Shown in pieces: positions 32,950-44,231 of a stretch of DNA of 45,000 nucleotides (its first letter is position 1; each line of letters opens with the position of its first letter). The DNA comes from Glandiceps talaboti. Taxonomy: Eukaryota; Hemichordata; Enteropneusta; Spengelidae. The notes beneath the pieces are model-generated. The model was not told the DNA's origin. It made no database searches and was given only the letters and a program-made list of their open reading frames with translations. The position numbers were made by a program, and so were the translations under genes. Location of the stretch: the NCBI RefSeq assembly GCF_964340395.1, contig NC_135564.1:14704012-14749011 (forward strand). The letters run 5' to 3'.

Positions 32950-33916
32950 TAAATGCGTTATCCGGCTTTCTCAAACTTAAGACATCAATCATTCGAAAAC
33001 ATGGGGTGTTGTCATTATCTGCCAAAGTTCCTTAGCAAATTTACCCACATCTATATTATGCTCCAGTAACTGTGCCTATTACATACGATTTCAATGTTTA
33101 ATTAACTTAGCAAACACAGAGAGCTACTCAACCTGTGATCTGCGCATGTTCGTTTATTACGTTAAAAACCAGTACACAGGGTGATGTTTGTATTATTACT
33201 GGTCACAGACGACATATTATATCCAAGCACAAAATATGCGGAAGACACTTGTCATGCAAGACTATTAAACTCCTTGAGAATCAGTACTGTTTGTTGGTCT
33301 ATCAAACATACACTTATACCAATTTTATAAGTGGTGTCTCGTTGTCAACACTGTTCCAGAGAGTAATGGAATGTCCTTGAAGCTTATAATTTTTTTTCAA
33401 ATCAGTATCGTTTTACGAAAGACTTTCGAATTCCCTGATGATTTGCGCATGCGCAGCAAGAATTCCTGCCCTTCTCATTATGACCTTCCAGAGAGAAGCA
33501 AGTTATAAATGTAATTGCAATACAGCACTGTCACAAATTTACTTTCTTGGTAATGGAGAACATATAGCAAGAGTGACACAAAAAGTAATGAACTCGAGCA
33601 CCCTTGGCGTTTATTTCTTTGAACGGTACTACCTTCCCGGGAAGAGCTTATATAATTATCTCATTTCACGCCGCCACAGTCTAGATCATAGGTTAACGGG
33701 TTTCTTTTGTTTCTTTCTTCACGATTGTAATTGGTGGCAATTTCAAGCAAGAGTAATTACTGACGATCTCCAAGTTTACTAAACAAGCATGTCAGGCGGG
33801 CGGTTGGTTGTCCCACCACACTTGGTACACCGAAAACATCGGTACCTGCATGCGTTTGCGTGCACACACTACGCACACATATACGCAGAGAGAAGTAAAT
33901 CAAGGAATAAAATTAT
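32950..33916. other. Intergenic stretch with two short plus-strand open frames
   Basis: Open frames at 33135-33380 (81 codons) and 33438-33782 (114 codons) have no recognised domain, signal peptide or splice-linked partner. The second frame contains the palindromic NRF1-like site at 33444-33455. Not called as genes. Confidence 0.45.
33444..33455. promoter_or_regulatory. NRF1-type palindrome TGCGCATGCGCA
   Basis: A perfect match to the NRF1 consensus (Y-GCGCA-Y-GCGC-R) in otherwise AT-rich intergenic DNA. Function is inferred only; it is 3 kb upstream of the mucin-like start. Confidence 0.35.
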
Positions 33917-34069
<153 letters not shown>

Positions 34070-35341
34070 GGTACTATAACATTATCATGATATCAAATCG
34101 AATTCTGATGTCGAAATAAGTTCATGGTATAATGTAGATCCCATTTCGTCCATCTACTGTGGTTTGTTACTTAATTCATCAGCACATGTAGTTGGACAGC
34201 TTTGGCGATGTTACGTAGCTGAATGTGGCTATTGTCCAACATGTTTGATCACACTGGTATTGAACACAATCATTCCATTATTTGCACAGCATGTACAAAG
34301 TAGACAAGGGGCAACAGTGTGAATGCGAATTCTTTCGGGCTTCTATAATAGTGATAATCCAAATTTCGAATTGACACCATTTTACTTCCAGTGAGAGTAA
34401 CCTATTCATTCAAGTATTCAGTGTAGTTATTAATGGTGTTCTACATCGTGACCGTTTACCCTGTCCGTAACATAGCAACCACTCTAGCGAGTTTATGCTT
34501 TACAAGAGAAACATATGACGGCTATCGAAGCGGTGCCAATATAACAAGAATAAATCGTTGTGTCCGGTCAAGCGTGCTAGTCGCTATCGGTGTGAAATGT
34601 CTTTGAACACAGTTTTTGAAAATGAAATGGTGTTGTCATGACATCATCAATTCCTTGAACTGTAGGTCGTTTCTGCGTGTGACGTCCTCAAATGGGGCTC
34701 ATGTGACAGTGCGCACACTGTACATATTAGCCAACAATGACGGTCCTAAAATAACAATCGACAAATAAAACAAGTTGGTAAGTTCAGTGTTTTCTAATTA
34801 CTTCATAACAGTCATATATCTTTTGCAACTCCCGAATGTTGAAAATATTTTAATTGCCCACCCGTATTCGCATTTGAAATCTAACTGTTCGGAGGTTCTG
34901 CAGCTGTTTATACGAGATCGGTCACAAGCGGGGGACAACAACATTTCTAAGGTGGTACATCGACAAGACTCTGCATTCTCCGCCAATTTTTCGAGCTAAA
35001 TACGCTTGCGAGAGTGCAATTGTAATATCAACAGGTACGATGCATACGAATGAACTTTAACCTTTTTGGATGAACAATTTAGGAAACGTGGATAAGAAAT
35101 ATGAAAATAAAAAAGCGCTATTCATTAACTTACGCACTATACTACATGGTGTAACCGTGACGAAAACAAGTATGCATATTTTTTACACATTGCCTTTCAA
35201 TTGACCCAATGTATAGATACATACTGAGTTAAGGAAGTCTGGGTTAAATCCAAAATTAAGCTTCAATAAATGAGAAAACGTGCAGTATGTGGTGTGTGAC
35301 AATTCGTTATTTAGCCTACAACAATTCATTGTCTTAAAAAC
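34070..35341. other. Intergenic stretch
   Basis: About 1.3 kb. Short open frames only (for example 34775-34999). Nothing supported. Confidence 0.55.
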
Positions 35342-35665
35342 GCGTTGTTGCTTTTCTTTTGTTTCAAAACTTTTCAATAAACTCGTTGAGGGCGCTCTAC
35401 CGCTTAAAAATATCAACTCGTGTGCGTCACTCACCTTTATGCTCGTCACCTATAAGTTGCCAATTGGACTGACAGGGTGTTGTTTTATCGTAGACCTTTT
35501 TTTACTGATTGACGTAAGGAAAATAAAAATTTTCATAGTGTTACTTGCGTTGTTGTTTTTGATTCATTTTTTAAGAAATGTGCTATGTCGTTGGGGGCGC
35601 ACTACCATTTAAACGTCTTCCTTATCCGATGACTGGGGTGTTGTTTTTTATAATTAAAATTGATG
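35342..35665. repeat. Diverged 205-bp tandem duplication
   Basis: GCGTTGTTG...TTTT starting at 35342 recurs at 35547, and CGTTGAGGGCGCTCTACC at 35384 recurs as CGTTGGGGGCGCACTACC at 35589. Both are 205 bp apart. GGGTGTTGTTTT then repeats at the same offset. The second unit is incomplete. Confidence 0.7.
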
Positions 35666-35771
35666 TACATTCTTGCCCTACTCTCGGTCAACCAGTCTCT
35701 CTCCGCTGGGCCCAAACGAGAGGCTCTCGTCTGATCTCGTTGAAGAGACCGTCGCCAGCAGTGACTCGGAG

Positions 35772-35790
35772 AGTCTGGGTAACCCAGACT
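35772..35790. repeat. Short near-perfect palindrome AGTCTGGGTAACCCAGACT
   Basis: Nine-base arms around one central base. It may be a small hairpin or a transposon end; no partner found. Confidence 0.5.
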
Positions 35791-36638
35791 ACATTTGTCC
35801 CTGATTAAATTGAAAGCAAGTATGGCCATATGTACTGATAAAATGTAAAAAATGTAAAACTGACACTTCAAAATACCATGCCCCGCCTAACCTTAACCAT
35901 CACCCAAATTGTTAATATTTACACCCCAAAATGTTGTTCTTATCTACAAACCGATCAAACACCAAATACTCGTGAGCTTATTTTACTGATAATGTTATCG
36001 TTTGTATTTCCCTCACTAGCCTAGATAATGTAGATTTTTAAACCCAACCTATTGGTTTTCTTTGTCACAATTTGAATTGTAAGTCATGTCTGATGTGGTA
36101 TTTATTATTATTATTATTATTATTTTCGTTTGATTGGGTACTTTTTTGGCAACTTTTAGAGTTTTTGTAGGCACATGATTAACATTGCCAAATTGAATTC
36201 TCTATAATTGTCAGTAACACAGGGGCTACTCGGCTAAGTTCGAAAAAACCTGGTATATTTTAATCAATAGCGCCACCAAAGTTCAAATATGTAATTCCTT
36301 TGTTTAAAGAGTTGGTCTTCATTTCAGTATATATAGTTTTGATGTGTCATCAGTTCAATGGTGATCCATTTTTCATTTGAGTTTGACTAGATGTGAGGAT
36401 TTTAATACACGAAGTGAATTCTCGTGTCAATTGTAGTTTTTGGCTACGAAGGCCAATATCACTGTACTTTCCGTACATTATTTTTTAAAATGACCGTGAC
36501 ATACGATCATGACTTTACCTCAAGAAAGCAATAGAGCCTTATCTCATTGCTGTATGTAGAGTTTCTATTCAACGATACATGTCTGCCCATTCTAATCGTG
36601 GGGTATATAACTTTGGAAACGTCTTAATGCGCGCTTTA
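35791..36638. other. Intergenic stretch
   Basis: About 850 bp. It includes a short (ATT)n run at about 36101-36125. Nothing else seen. Confidence 0.6.
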
Positions 36639-37041
36639 CAACTAAAATGAGGTAGGCTTGGTGTTTCACTCATGTCACATGACATTTGTGTTTAATACAC
36701 AGCGCCCTCAGACAACTTCTAATGCAAAAGAAACAACATACACAGGTGTCGCGCACAGTGGGGATGTAGAAGTAGTCGAGTTGAAATGTTGATTATTAAT
36801 TATAATTAGTTAGAAAATAAACAATTGCAGCCATTAAAATTATCATGTGTAATACTGTTATTAGTAGCCTGTTTTTACTGCACTATCAACAGAATAGCAA
36901 TGTTCAATGTGATTGGGCAAAGGATCCTGTTGTGTTTATTGTGTCTCTCTTATATTGTGAGTCTAGAGTTGAAATATGTCTCTTTGTGTAAAAAACGTAA
37001 TGTCCCACGAGTGAAACACCAAGCCTACACCATTTTATCTG
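36639..37041. mobile_element. MITE copy 2 (TIRs, TA target), intergenic
   Basis: This 403-bp element is homologous to 4937-5320. It has cleaner inverted ends: left GTAGGCTTGGTGTTTCACTC, right GAGTGAAACACCAAGCCTAC. The match extends outward through TAAAATG to flanking TA at 36637-36638 and 37042-37043. An 81-codon open frame inside it is not considered a gene. Confidence 0.82.
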
Positions 37042-37043
37042 TA

Positions 37044-37699
37044 ATAGTTATCTTCACAGCATCAGAATAAAGGTAACTGACTGGCTAATTCTGACTGAAA
37101 ATCACTAAGTGTTGGTCTAATTTAAGATTTAATTGTACATATCATTTGGGTAGATGTTTTGGGCTCACACACCCGTCTGTAAATTTGGGGAGCACCCAAA
37201 AAAACTGGAGAAAAATTGTGCTCTGGCTTGAGCGAATACGTATAGTTGTGGGTAAAATGTTGTACAATCACGCTTGTCCATCACGGACAAATCAAGTCGG
37301 ATTGCGATTTTCGTGGAAATCGCGCCCCCAGCGTCCACATAAGATTTTCATTTGTTTAGAAGATCACCTCCTGTTAGTTGTTTTCAACACAATAGGCACA
37401 TCAAATATTGGTTAATTCTATGCGCAAACTGGAACTATGTATGTCTTCACTTAGCGGTATATCTTTGTAAATTAGCTGATAAAATGAGGAAGCTTGAGAC
37501 CTTGAATTTAGAGGTGTACTCTTACGAGACCTGAAAATAACATTTTTTTTATTAGCAAAAAAATTAAAAACGTAATATACTTTATTTAATTATTTATCTA
37601 TTTATTGGATGACCAACGGACCTAGTCCCATTTATAGGCTCCTTTGGTTCAGTGTTAGTGCAGAAGGAAACCAGAGTGTACTATAGTATTTAGCAGCTG

Positions 37700-37701
<2 letters not shown>
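37044..37701. other. Intergenic stretch
   Basis: About 660 bp with short unrecognised open frames (37146-37534). Nothing supported. Confidence 0.55.
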
Positions 37702-37730
<29 letters not shown>

Positions 37731-37952
37731 CATACATACATACATACATACATACATACATACATACATACATACATACATACATACATACATACATACA
37801 TACATACATACATACATACATACATACATACATACATACATACAAACACACCCACCCACCCACCCACCCACCCACCCACCCACCCACCCACACACACACA
37901 CATACATACATACATACATACATACATACATACATACATACATACATACATA
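37702..37952. repeat. (CATA)n-(CCCA)n-(CATA)n microsatellite
   Basis: About 140 bp of CATA, about 40 bp of CCCA, a short CA run, then about 50 bp of CATA. Open frames across it are artefacts. Confidence 0.97.
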
Positions 37953-38508
37953 CACAACGAGAGGTTACCTCGGTTTAATCATACACATATTTTAATTCTT
38001 CTTTGAAAAAAAAGAACATTCAACTTAACTGTCTGTAAAATATTATGTAGAGTGATTACATTTGATGCAGAAGGAAAACTGAAAGATTAATTCGTCGTTG
38101 ATGGCGCTAATGTAGAAGTCTAGAAAACTTCACAAATCTAGATCTTTCAATGTGTGAGGAATAAAGAACAATCTAAAAGTGCTTAACATAACCTACAATT
38201 CTCTTGTCATTGAAGTTACATTCCTTCTCAATGTGAATAGGCAGCAAGCAATCTTTCAATTTGAAAGGAAATAACGTCTGCATGAATCATTGACATTGTA
38301 CATCCGGGATATTACAACCAGATAACAAACGACAGTCTCCGATTCTATGCAATGGATGTCTTGAACGGAACGCTGTATAAAGTCTCTGAGTGAAAAAGTC
38401 AACATATGGCACTTGAGAATAATTAATATACAATAATTGATACCTGTTTCTAAAATGAGATTCCATAAACTTGATCACGGCAACTTTGTACGTAACTCAA
38501 GATCAGGT
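37953..38508. other. Intergenic stretch downstream of the Ras-like gene
   Basis: About 560 bp of AT-rich DNA. Nothing recognised. Confidence 0.6.
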
Positions 38509-38514
38509 TTTATT
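38509..38514 (-). terminator. Candidate poly(A) signal of the Ras-like gene
   Basis: This reads AATAAA on the minus strand, about 780 bp past the stop codon. I did not see a closer canonical signal. It would give a long 3' UTR covering 38500-39292. Tentative, as the hexamer is common in AT-rich DNA. Confidence 0.35.
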
Positions 38515-39139
38515 TTCTACATTTGCGTACAGTCAATATTTTAAATTTAAATAGTTCGGTTCTTCTACTAAGTTGAACAAATTTGAACTTTGTCATGAAT
38601 TATCTTATCATAATTTACTACATATTTCACATGCACACAATAATCTTTGGATTAAATCGGCTGTTTTACGTCACAAACACGTGTTTAATTAATAAACATG
38701 TATGATTATAGGTGATTTTTATAAGTTGCACTTCAAAGTCTAAAGCAAATACCATTTGCAAGGTATTTTAACACTCGTGGTATGCTTGAGGGTGGAGACT
38801 AACTGTAAAATTCCACTAAGTGAAATGTTTTGGGATTATGTGTCTGCTCAGTTCTTGTGGCAGAAATAACAGTTTGATGACTTAACAGTTTGCGTGTCAT
38901 AACGTCATACAGGAGGTCATCCCCTGACATCTGAGGTTATTCGGGGCGTAGCACCCCCATCTTAGGTACCAATAACTCGGCACCGTGTTGTATCCATCAC
39001 GGACGAGCTATTCCTCGGCTCGTTGCGTGCACGTTCGTTGATCTGCAGTGACAATAATTACCGCCATCAGTAAGCGGTCTCCGTCACTAGGTCAAATACG
39101 ATATCTTCATCTGTACCCGTACTTGGGTTCAGGCGTCTG

Positions 39140-39153
39140 GTCGCCATAGCAAC
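39140..39153. promoter_or_regulatory. RFX X-box-like motif GTCGCCATAGCAAC
   Basis: It fits the X-box pattern GTYNCCATRGNAAC exactly. It lies just downstream of the Ras-like stop codon, in its probable 3' UTR, so its role is unclear. Confidence 0.35.
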
Positions 39154-39292
39154 CATGTTTCCTCTATAGGAGGAGCCTCGCGCACATCCTTTTTCCGAGC
39201 TTCAGCTCTCTTTGAGTCACACAAATCGTGCGACCGGTCAAGATTCGAATCAATTCTTCCCAGTGAAGGGTCGAATTCGTCTCATTGAAAGT

Positions 39293-39769
39293 TTAAGCGA
39301 TGGCCGGGCATTCAGTCTTTGGTAGTATGCGAAAAGACGAAGACCTCGTGACGACTCCTCTATAATAGTCCTTTTTTGTGCTTTCTTTCTGTCCACGGAA
39401 GGAAACCGATCTGCGGATGATATTCCAAGGTTTCTTAGAAGCCTTCTGTTTTTTAGAATTCAGTTTCTGTACAACACAAGATCGCACCATGTCTTCAAAT
39501 ATCAGTTTTATCCTGGTTATTTCAGTAGCAGCAGAAGTTTCATAGAAACGCCAACCTTGTTGATTCGCCAATGTTTTTCCTTCCGAATGAGACACCTGTC
39601 GCCCCTGTGCAAAGTCACTCTTATTACCCAGTATGTAGACTGGAATGTTCTTGTTTGATTTCTGAAGAGTTTGTTGGAATTCCTTGGCAGCTTGGAAGCT
39701 CTTACGGCTAGTCGTTGAATAAATGTACAACACGCCGTCCGCAGACTGCAAATATTTTGCTGTGTTCTC
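39293..39769 (-). CDS. Ras-like GTPase exon 5: G4, G5 and C-terminal tail
   Basis: This terminal coding exon has 477 bp, including the TAA stop at 39293-39295. It encodes E-N-T-A-K-Y-L-Q-S-A-D-G, then L-Y-I-Y-S-T-T-S-R-K-S-F, L-G-N-K-S-D, R-Q-V-S and Y-E-T-S-A. A Lys/Arg/Ser-rich tail of about 55 residues follows, with R-R-S-V-S-F-R and R-S-S-S-F-R, which are possible basophilic kinase sites. The protein ends E-C-P-A-I-A, so the Cys is one residue too far in for a CAAX box and prenylation is not expected. The acceptor is GATTATCATAG. Confidence 0.93.
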   Translation of the reverse strand, partial: ENTAKYLQSADGVLYIYSTTSRKSFQAAKEFQQTLQKSNKNIPVYILGNKSDFAQGRQVSHSEGKTLANQQGWRFYETSAATEITRIKLIFEDMVRSCVVQKLNSKKQKASKKPWNIIRRSVSFRGQKESTKKDYYRGVVTRSSSFRILPKTECPAIA

Positions 39770-40039
39770 CTATGATAATCAAGAAAAGAGGTATGTCAAA
39801 AATGTGTTGTCATGGTGATTTCAAGAAACAAAGTTATATACGTAATAAAGTGAAACATTTTTTGTCTTTAGTTCATTAACATTGTAAATTGGACCCAGTT
39901 GACGTGGAAAACCCAACTTTGGACTGAATGGCTGAAATTCCATGGTGTTTTGTCACAGGGTCTATTTTTATCAAAGACTACTAGAATCCGTGCACGCACG
40001 TCATGACATTTCGCATAAATTTCGACATGTTCTTCTTAC

Positions 40040-40113
40040 CTGCTCTGCTGTATCGAGAATTTCAAGATGTACTTTCTTGCCGTCTATAGTGTCAGATTTC
40101 TCGTAGCAGAATT
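40040..40113 (-). CDS. Ras-like GTPase exon 4: strands 2-3 and DTAEQ
   Basis: This 74-bp exon (phase 1 to 0) encodes E-F-C-Y-E-K-S-D-T-I-D-G-K-K-V, then H-L-E-I-L-D-T-A-E-Q. The I-D-G hairpin and L-D-T-A box are standard Ras features. Glu sits where Gly is nearly invariant. The acceptor is TTCCTTCTAG and the donor CAG|GTAAGA. Confidence 0.9.
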
Positions 40114-41705
40114 CTAGAAGGAAAAAAATTAAAAATTCGAATCAGTTGTGTTGCCGTGGTTACTACATAGTCTGTATCATTTTCCGTAGTCAGGTTTGGA
40201 TTACGGGTGGCATTATCCCTAATCAAAGTTTGTCTTTAACATCTTCGTATTAGTTGGCGGGTATATGGCATTATTACCCAGTTACTTGATTGCACCAAAA
40301 TCATTGTTGCCAATCTCGGACCATATTACAACAGTCTACAGTGTTGTTTTAACTGTGATACCTCGTTTATCAAAATCATAAATCTACCAGGTGATATTAA
40401 AGTGTCGCATAAAGGTCGTTGACTTATGCAGGTGGCATGGCTGACCGCTCCACCTTCGCATGCCAAAACAACATGTTATGAATATGACAAATTTGTGTGT
40501 GTTTTTTTCGGTCAAATTCGGGGTGAATAAAAAAAAACATGCTATGACACTCCCTGGTTGATCACAACATCACGCAGACAATAGAATTTCGAATTGTTTT
40601 GAGACAAAAATAGTCGGGCCACTTTTTTAACAAATACATGTCGTAACGTTCTGGTTTTTAACCTGTGAACAACATACATGTTTCTCATTGTTCCTCACAT
40701 TGGGTAATAGATTTCCCACGTCGAACCAGACATGCGCGATAAACACCACCATTGACAAGTAATATGAAGAAACATGTTTTTTCCCCCAAGACAATCAATC
40801 TCGCACTTTGTTGTGACACTTCTCGTTTTGTTTACAACACTGTCTGTTTTTCGTTACCAGTTTGAGCTGAGAGAAAACTCTAAAAACTGCCGTTTTTTGC
40901 TACTGTAGCTTTAGTTAACATAGAAAATATCTTCTCTATTTCGTAACGAGTTATGTAAATACAAAATATGTTAACTATCAATAAAAAAGACTTACCAAGT
41001 TTGGAAGCGTATTCATGTAAGTATCTCCCGCAAAGATAGCGTACAGCAATGGCTGGAGAAGGGAAAAAGGAGAGATAGTTTGTGAGTATTTTGGCTTTGA
41101 ATATCAACATAAACATTGAAATCATTTTGATTGATATGTCTCCAGACAAAATAGCTCGATAAATCAGATGTTTTATCTCAGATCAGATATACATCTAATC
41201 GCTAATCATATAATTCAATAACAAAACGTGACTAAAATACTGTAGGTCTCGGTGTCACACTATGGATGGTGTGTTAGGTCTCCCCCACGGTCACACATAT
41301 AGGCTACACCCCAATCCCGATTCGTTGATGAACGCACGAGACCTTCAAGGGAGGCTACTCATCACGAAGGACGTTTCTCAATAGGGGAAACTATTGCAAA
41401 AATTCCGTGCGACCATTGTGATTTTTTTTCAATAATAAAAAAAATCACTGCCCGCTATTCAACCTTTCCTGTGACCCGTTGTTGAAGTAGTCTGTTTATA
41501 TCGGTTTTCGAAAATAGTTTTAAACCATAGTTACTGAATTTGAAGCTCACGGAGATACTTCTCCCAGAATGTTTCGTAACTTGGTACCGCTAGCTACCAT
41601 ACTTCCATGATTGTACCAAGTATAACTGTTCTTTAGGGGAAAACTGTTTTGGCTACGATGAATTTCAAGAGTAGAATTTTTTTCACGTTTTAAAAATCAG
41701 CTTAC
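40114..41705 (-). other. Introns 2 and 3 of the Ras-like gene
   Basis: Introns of 653 bp (41053-41705) and 882 bp (40114-40995) around exon 3. I see no further exons, RNA genes or ordered repeats in them. Confidence 0.7.
40996..41052 (-). CDS. Ras-like GTPase exon 3: helix 1
   Basis: This 57-bp phase 1-1 exon encodes A-I-A-V-R-Y-L-C-G-R-Y-L-H-E-Y-A-S-K-L, matching the helix after the P-loop and the start of switch I. The Ras Thr35 position is Lys. The acceptor has a strong pyrimidine tract (CCCTTCTCCAG), and the donor is CTTG|GTAAGT. Confidence 0.9.
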
Positions 41706-41825
41706 CAGTTTTTCCAACGCCACTTTGTCCAAGTAACACGATTCTGCAGTGACTAGCAGACTTGTCCATTTTCAAGTTAGTCATATTCAGGTCTTGGAGA
41801 CTCTTCAAGTCCGGCCACCAAGTGC
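41706..41825 (-). CDS. Ras-like GTPase exon 2: N-terminal extension and P-loop
   Basis: This 120-bp phase 1-1 exon carries G-T-W-W-P-D-L-K-S-L-Q-D-L-N-M, then C-R-I-V-L-L-G-Q-S-G-V-G-K-T. The nucleotide-binding G1 motif is intact. The acceptor is GTTGACGACAG and the donor ACTG|GTAAGC. Internal Met codons at 41784 and 41769 are alternative starts. Confidence 0.9.
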
Positions 41826-44200
41826 CTGTCGTCAACAAAGAGAGAAGGTAAAGTGTGCTGTATCTCGCAGCGTGCACCGGTGTATAAATCAACCAACAAA
41901 AGAGGTAATCTTGTTAAAGAAATATTTACTCATTCGACTTAATTAATGCAAACTTCACAGACCACTGACAAATCAGCGCACGGCTGATTACGTAAGCGAA
42001 CCTGTGATGGCGTTGTCGCTTCACAAGTTTTTGTGTTTGACAAGAATTCAGCAATAACGAACAAGAGCCGTAATGAATGATTATTCATGTACCAAATTTC
42101 TGTGTTAACTACGTAACAAGTTGATGTATTTTAAGAACAATATTGACCGCTTTACTTAGAAATTAATAAAAATTGTAGCTGATAATTGCCAGACTGTTTA
42201 TATCAAAAGACTGCACTGAAACCCTTTAGTCTATGCAATATATAATTACTTGTTTACTGGGAAGGTATTAAAACCTCCTTCCCTTGTCCAAAACCTTCCG
42301 GCGAAATTTAAAGAGGAAATTCCTGTGTTATGTTCTTGTCAATTGGAGCGATGCAATGGCTCAGGTATAGCCGAGAGACATTGTTTGTTGATATACGGTT
42401 TTTTATCTGTGTTTTGATGGCAGTATCTCACAGTAAACATTAATAGCGTGTTCACGTTAAATGTGAAATACAATGAATGTAGGAGGGGTAATGGCGTATT
42501 TTGCGTCAACATTTGGTAGGATTGTGGTATGAAAGAAACAGAAAGAGAGGAATTTCGATCCTCAATTAACAGTCAGGCGTACAGGCTTTTTTCCCCCTGG
42601 CAGAAATGTTTCATATGCGTCGTACTACTAAGAGGGGTTCAACGTCTTCTGAAAACTGAACCGATTAGACAATGGACACTATCCAGGTGTTTCAGTCGTT
42701 GATAGCACAAAAGTTGACGACATTCGCTGTAATGAGGATATCACTTCTGGCGATGTATGTTCTATTTTCGGGTCAGCAAATAGGGAGGGATAAAGTAAAA
42801 TATTCACTCGTATTTAGTGGTCATATCGACTACCCAATAATCATTCGATTCCGTCAACAAAAGAGTCACAATGACCAAAGTCTACTTTGCAGGGTCGAGG
42901 TACTTGCAAATCAGACGAAACTCACATTAATATCAATGCACTTAAAATCTCAGCCTCCACAATCTCCATAGCGTAAAGTGAGTTACTTAGCAAAATGCGT
43001 TGATGCGATATTGCATCAAAAATGTCAGGCTAAGTACACCGAATCTGGTCTGTAATCTAACGACTGTTTATCGTCAATGTATTATCTTCCCGGAACTTTA
43101 CAAATTTTACGCGACACTGTTAACTTTACATAACTGAATAGGTTTGTTTAAATAAAACCTGTAATTTACGTGTGCAAACTGTCCGTTTAGCAAGACAATT
43201 CTCAATGCCATATACATCCCTTGAGTATATTAGTATTAAACCGTGTGATCAAATCGGCACCTATTGAAATTTCTGTTCGGCGTTGAAGCTCAGTGAAGTT
43301 CTCCGAAGGGGATTCTGCAAGAATGTACCGGTAAAAGTGCCGCATCACTATATCGTTGCTTTAGCATTGTGTCGCTTTCCACCCAAGGACAAGTCGAAAA
43401 AAATCTTAAACATGCGACAGTGCCTTAATTCAAATTTAGTGCGATTTGGCTGGGTTAAACAAATGTATTTAACTTGGTAAAATATGTTGCCATTGACATT
43501 CTTACATTTTGTATTCCTTACGTTTATACGACAAAAAACGACCCTTTGCCTTTACCATGGCACTTTGGGTGGCATGGTTCGGTGAATACTCAAGCAAACA
43601 CGACTGTTGAACCACGAGCTACGGAAAATTGCAACCCCAGCAAACAAAATCTGCGCCTCATTGATAATCCAGCCCCGGTGTAATTCCCACCCACCGCTAT
43701 TTGCAGACCGTTAATCGCGACACTCGAACTCCTCTTTCGACTAAGCTAGGTGAATTTGGATTATTCAGACATAGGTTGAATTACTGTTCTTGACTTACAA
43801 CCCGTACACCTGGATTTTGCACACCTAGATCACGTTTATTGAGACTTCACACTTAACACCAGACAGCGTAATAGGTTACGCTCTAACGCCTCTCTGAAAA
43901 ATTAATAAACTCTATGTGTGTGGTATATGGTAGGCAAGGTGTAGACATTATTCGAAAAAAAAGCGTCGACTGTCTTGAAATTTAGATTTGTGCACACCGT
44001 GTTTGATTGTTGTGAAAAAAAAATCCGATGAATTTAAATACTGTATTTGGTCAATTGGGTATTATTCGTACTCTTGACTCCCTGGCGGTGAAGGTGTTTG
44101 TCTTCACCACTCGAGATTCTCGGTCTACTTGGCGACCACTTACGTAGTCTGCAGTCTTATTCTTATCACGGCTTGACCTGTCTGCTAAATGGCTTCTTAC
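41826..44200 (-). other. Intron 1 of the Ras-like gene
   Basis: A 2.4-kb intron. Unrelated plus-strand open frames occur at 42672-42971 (99 codons) and 43474-43683, neither recognised. No repeats beyond simple AT-rich stretches were noticed. Confidence 0.55.
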
Positions 44201-44231
44201 CAGGTATTAAGATCGGATGGCTTTCAGCCAT
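44201..44231 (-). CDS. Ras-like GTPase exon 1: N-terminal start
   Basis: 31 coding bases give M-A-E-S-H-P-I-L-I-P plus one base (phase 1). The start context is AGCATGG, and the donor CCTG|GTAAGA is strong. It joins exon 2 in phase, where the frame is open upstream to the acceptor. Just before the ATG the sequence TTTATTTTAG|C looks like an acceptor, so this may be a 32-bp internal exon with an untranslated exon upstream. If the exon is not used, translation could start at Met codons within exon 2. Confidence 0.62.

Larger units (their letters stand above)
39293..44231 (-). other. Gene locus: atypical Ras-like small GTPase, 5 coding exons
   Basis: Five exons join in phase to a 252-residue protein. 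Motifs: P-loop GQSGVGKT (43-50), switch II DTAEQ (90-94), NKSD (143-146) and ETSA (171-174), then a basic tail with several Ser. The overall look is nearest to the RERG/RASL group: short N-terminal extension, R-Q-V-S before the last helix, and no CAAX. The position of Ras Thr35 is Lys (E-Y-A-S-K-L), and Ras Gly60 is Glu. Ras Gln61 is kept. Nucleotide binding is likely, but the GTP-dependent switch may be altered. This family assignment is by eye only. Confidence 0.88.

Noticed and set aside
33135-33782. Two plus-strand frames, both starting M-I-C-A-C
   Set aside because: The DNA around the two starts does not align beyond the first bases, so this is not a duplicated gene. No domain or splice partner was found.
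36825-37070. 81-codon plus-strand frame with hydrophobic segments
   Set aside because: Lies within the MITE at 36639-37041, and the homologous copy at 4937-5320 does not keep the frame.
39235-39260. GATTCGAATC, resembling a tRNA B box
   Set aside because: No A box at the right distance and no cloverleaf or acceptor-stem pairing visible.
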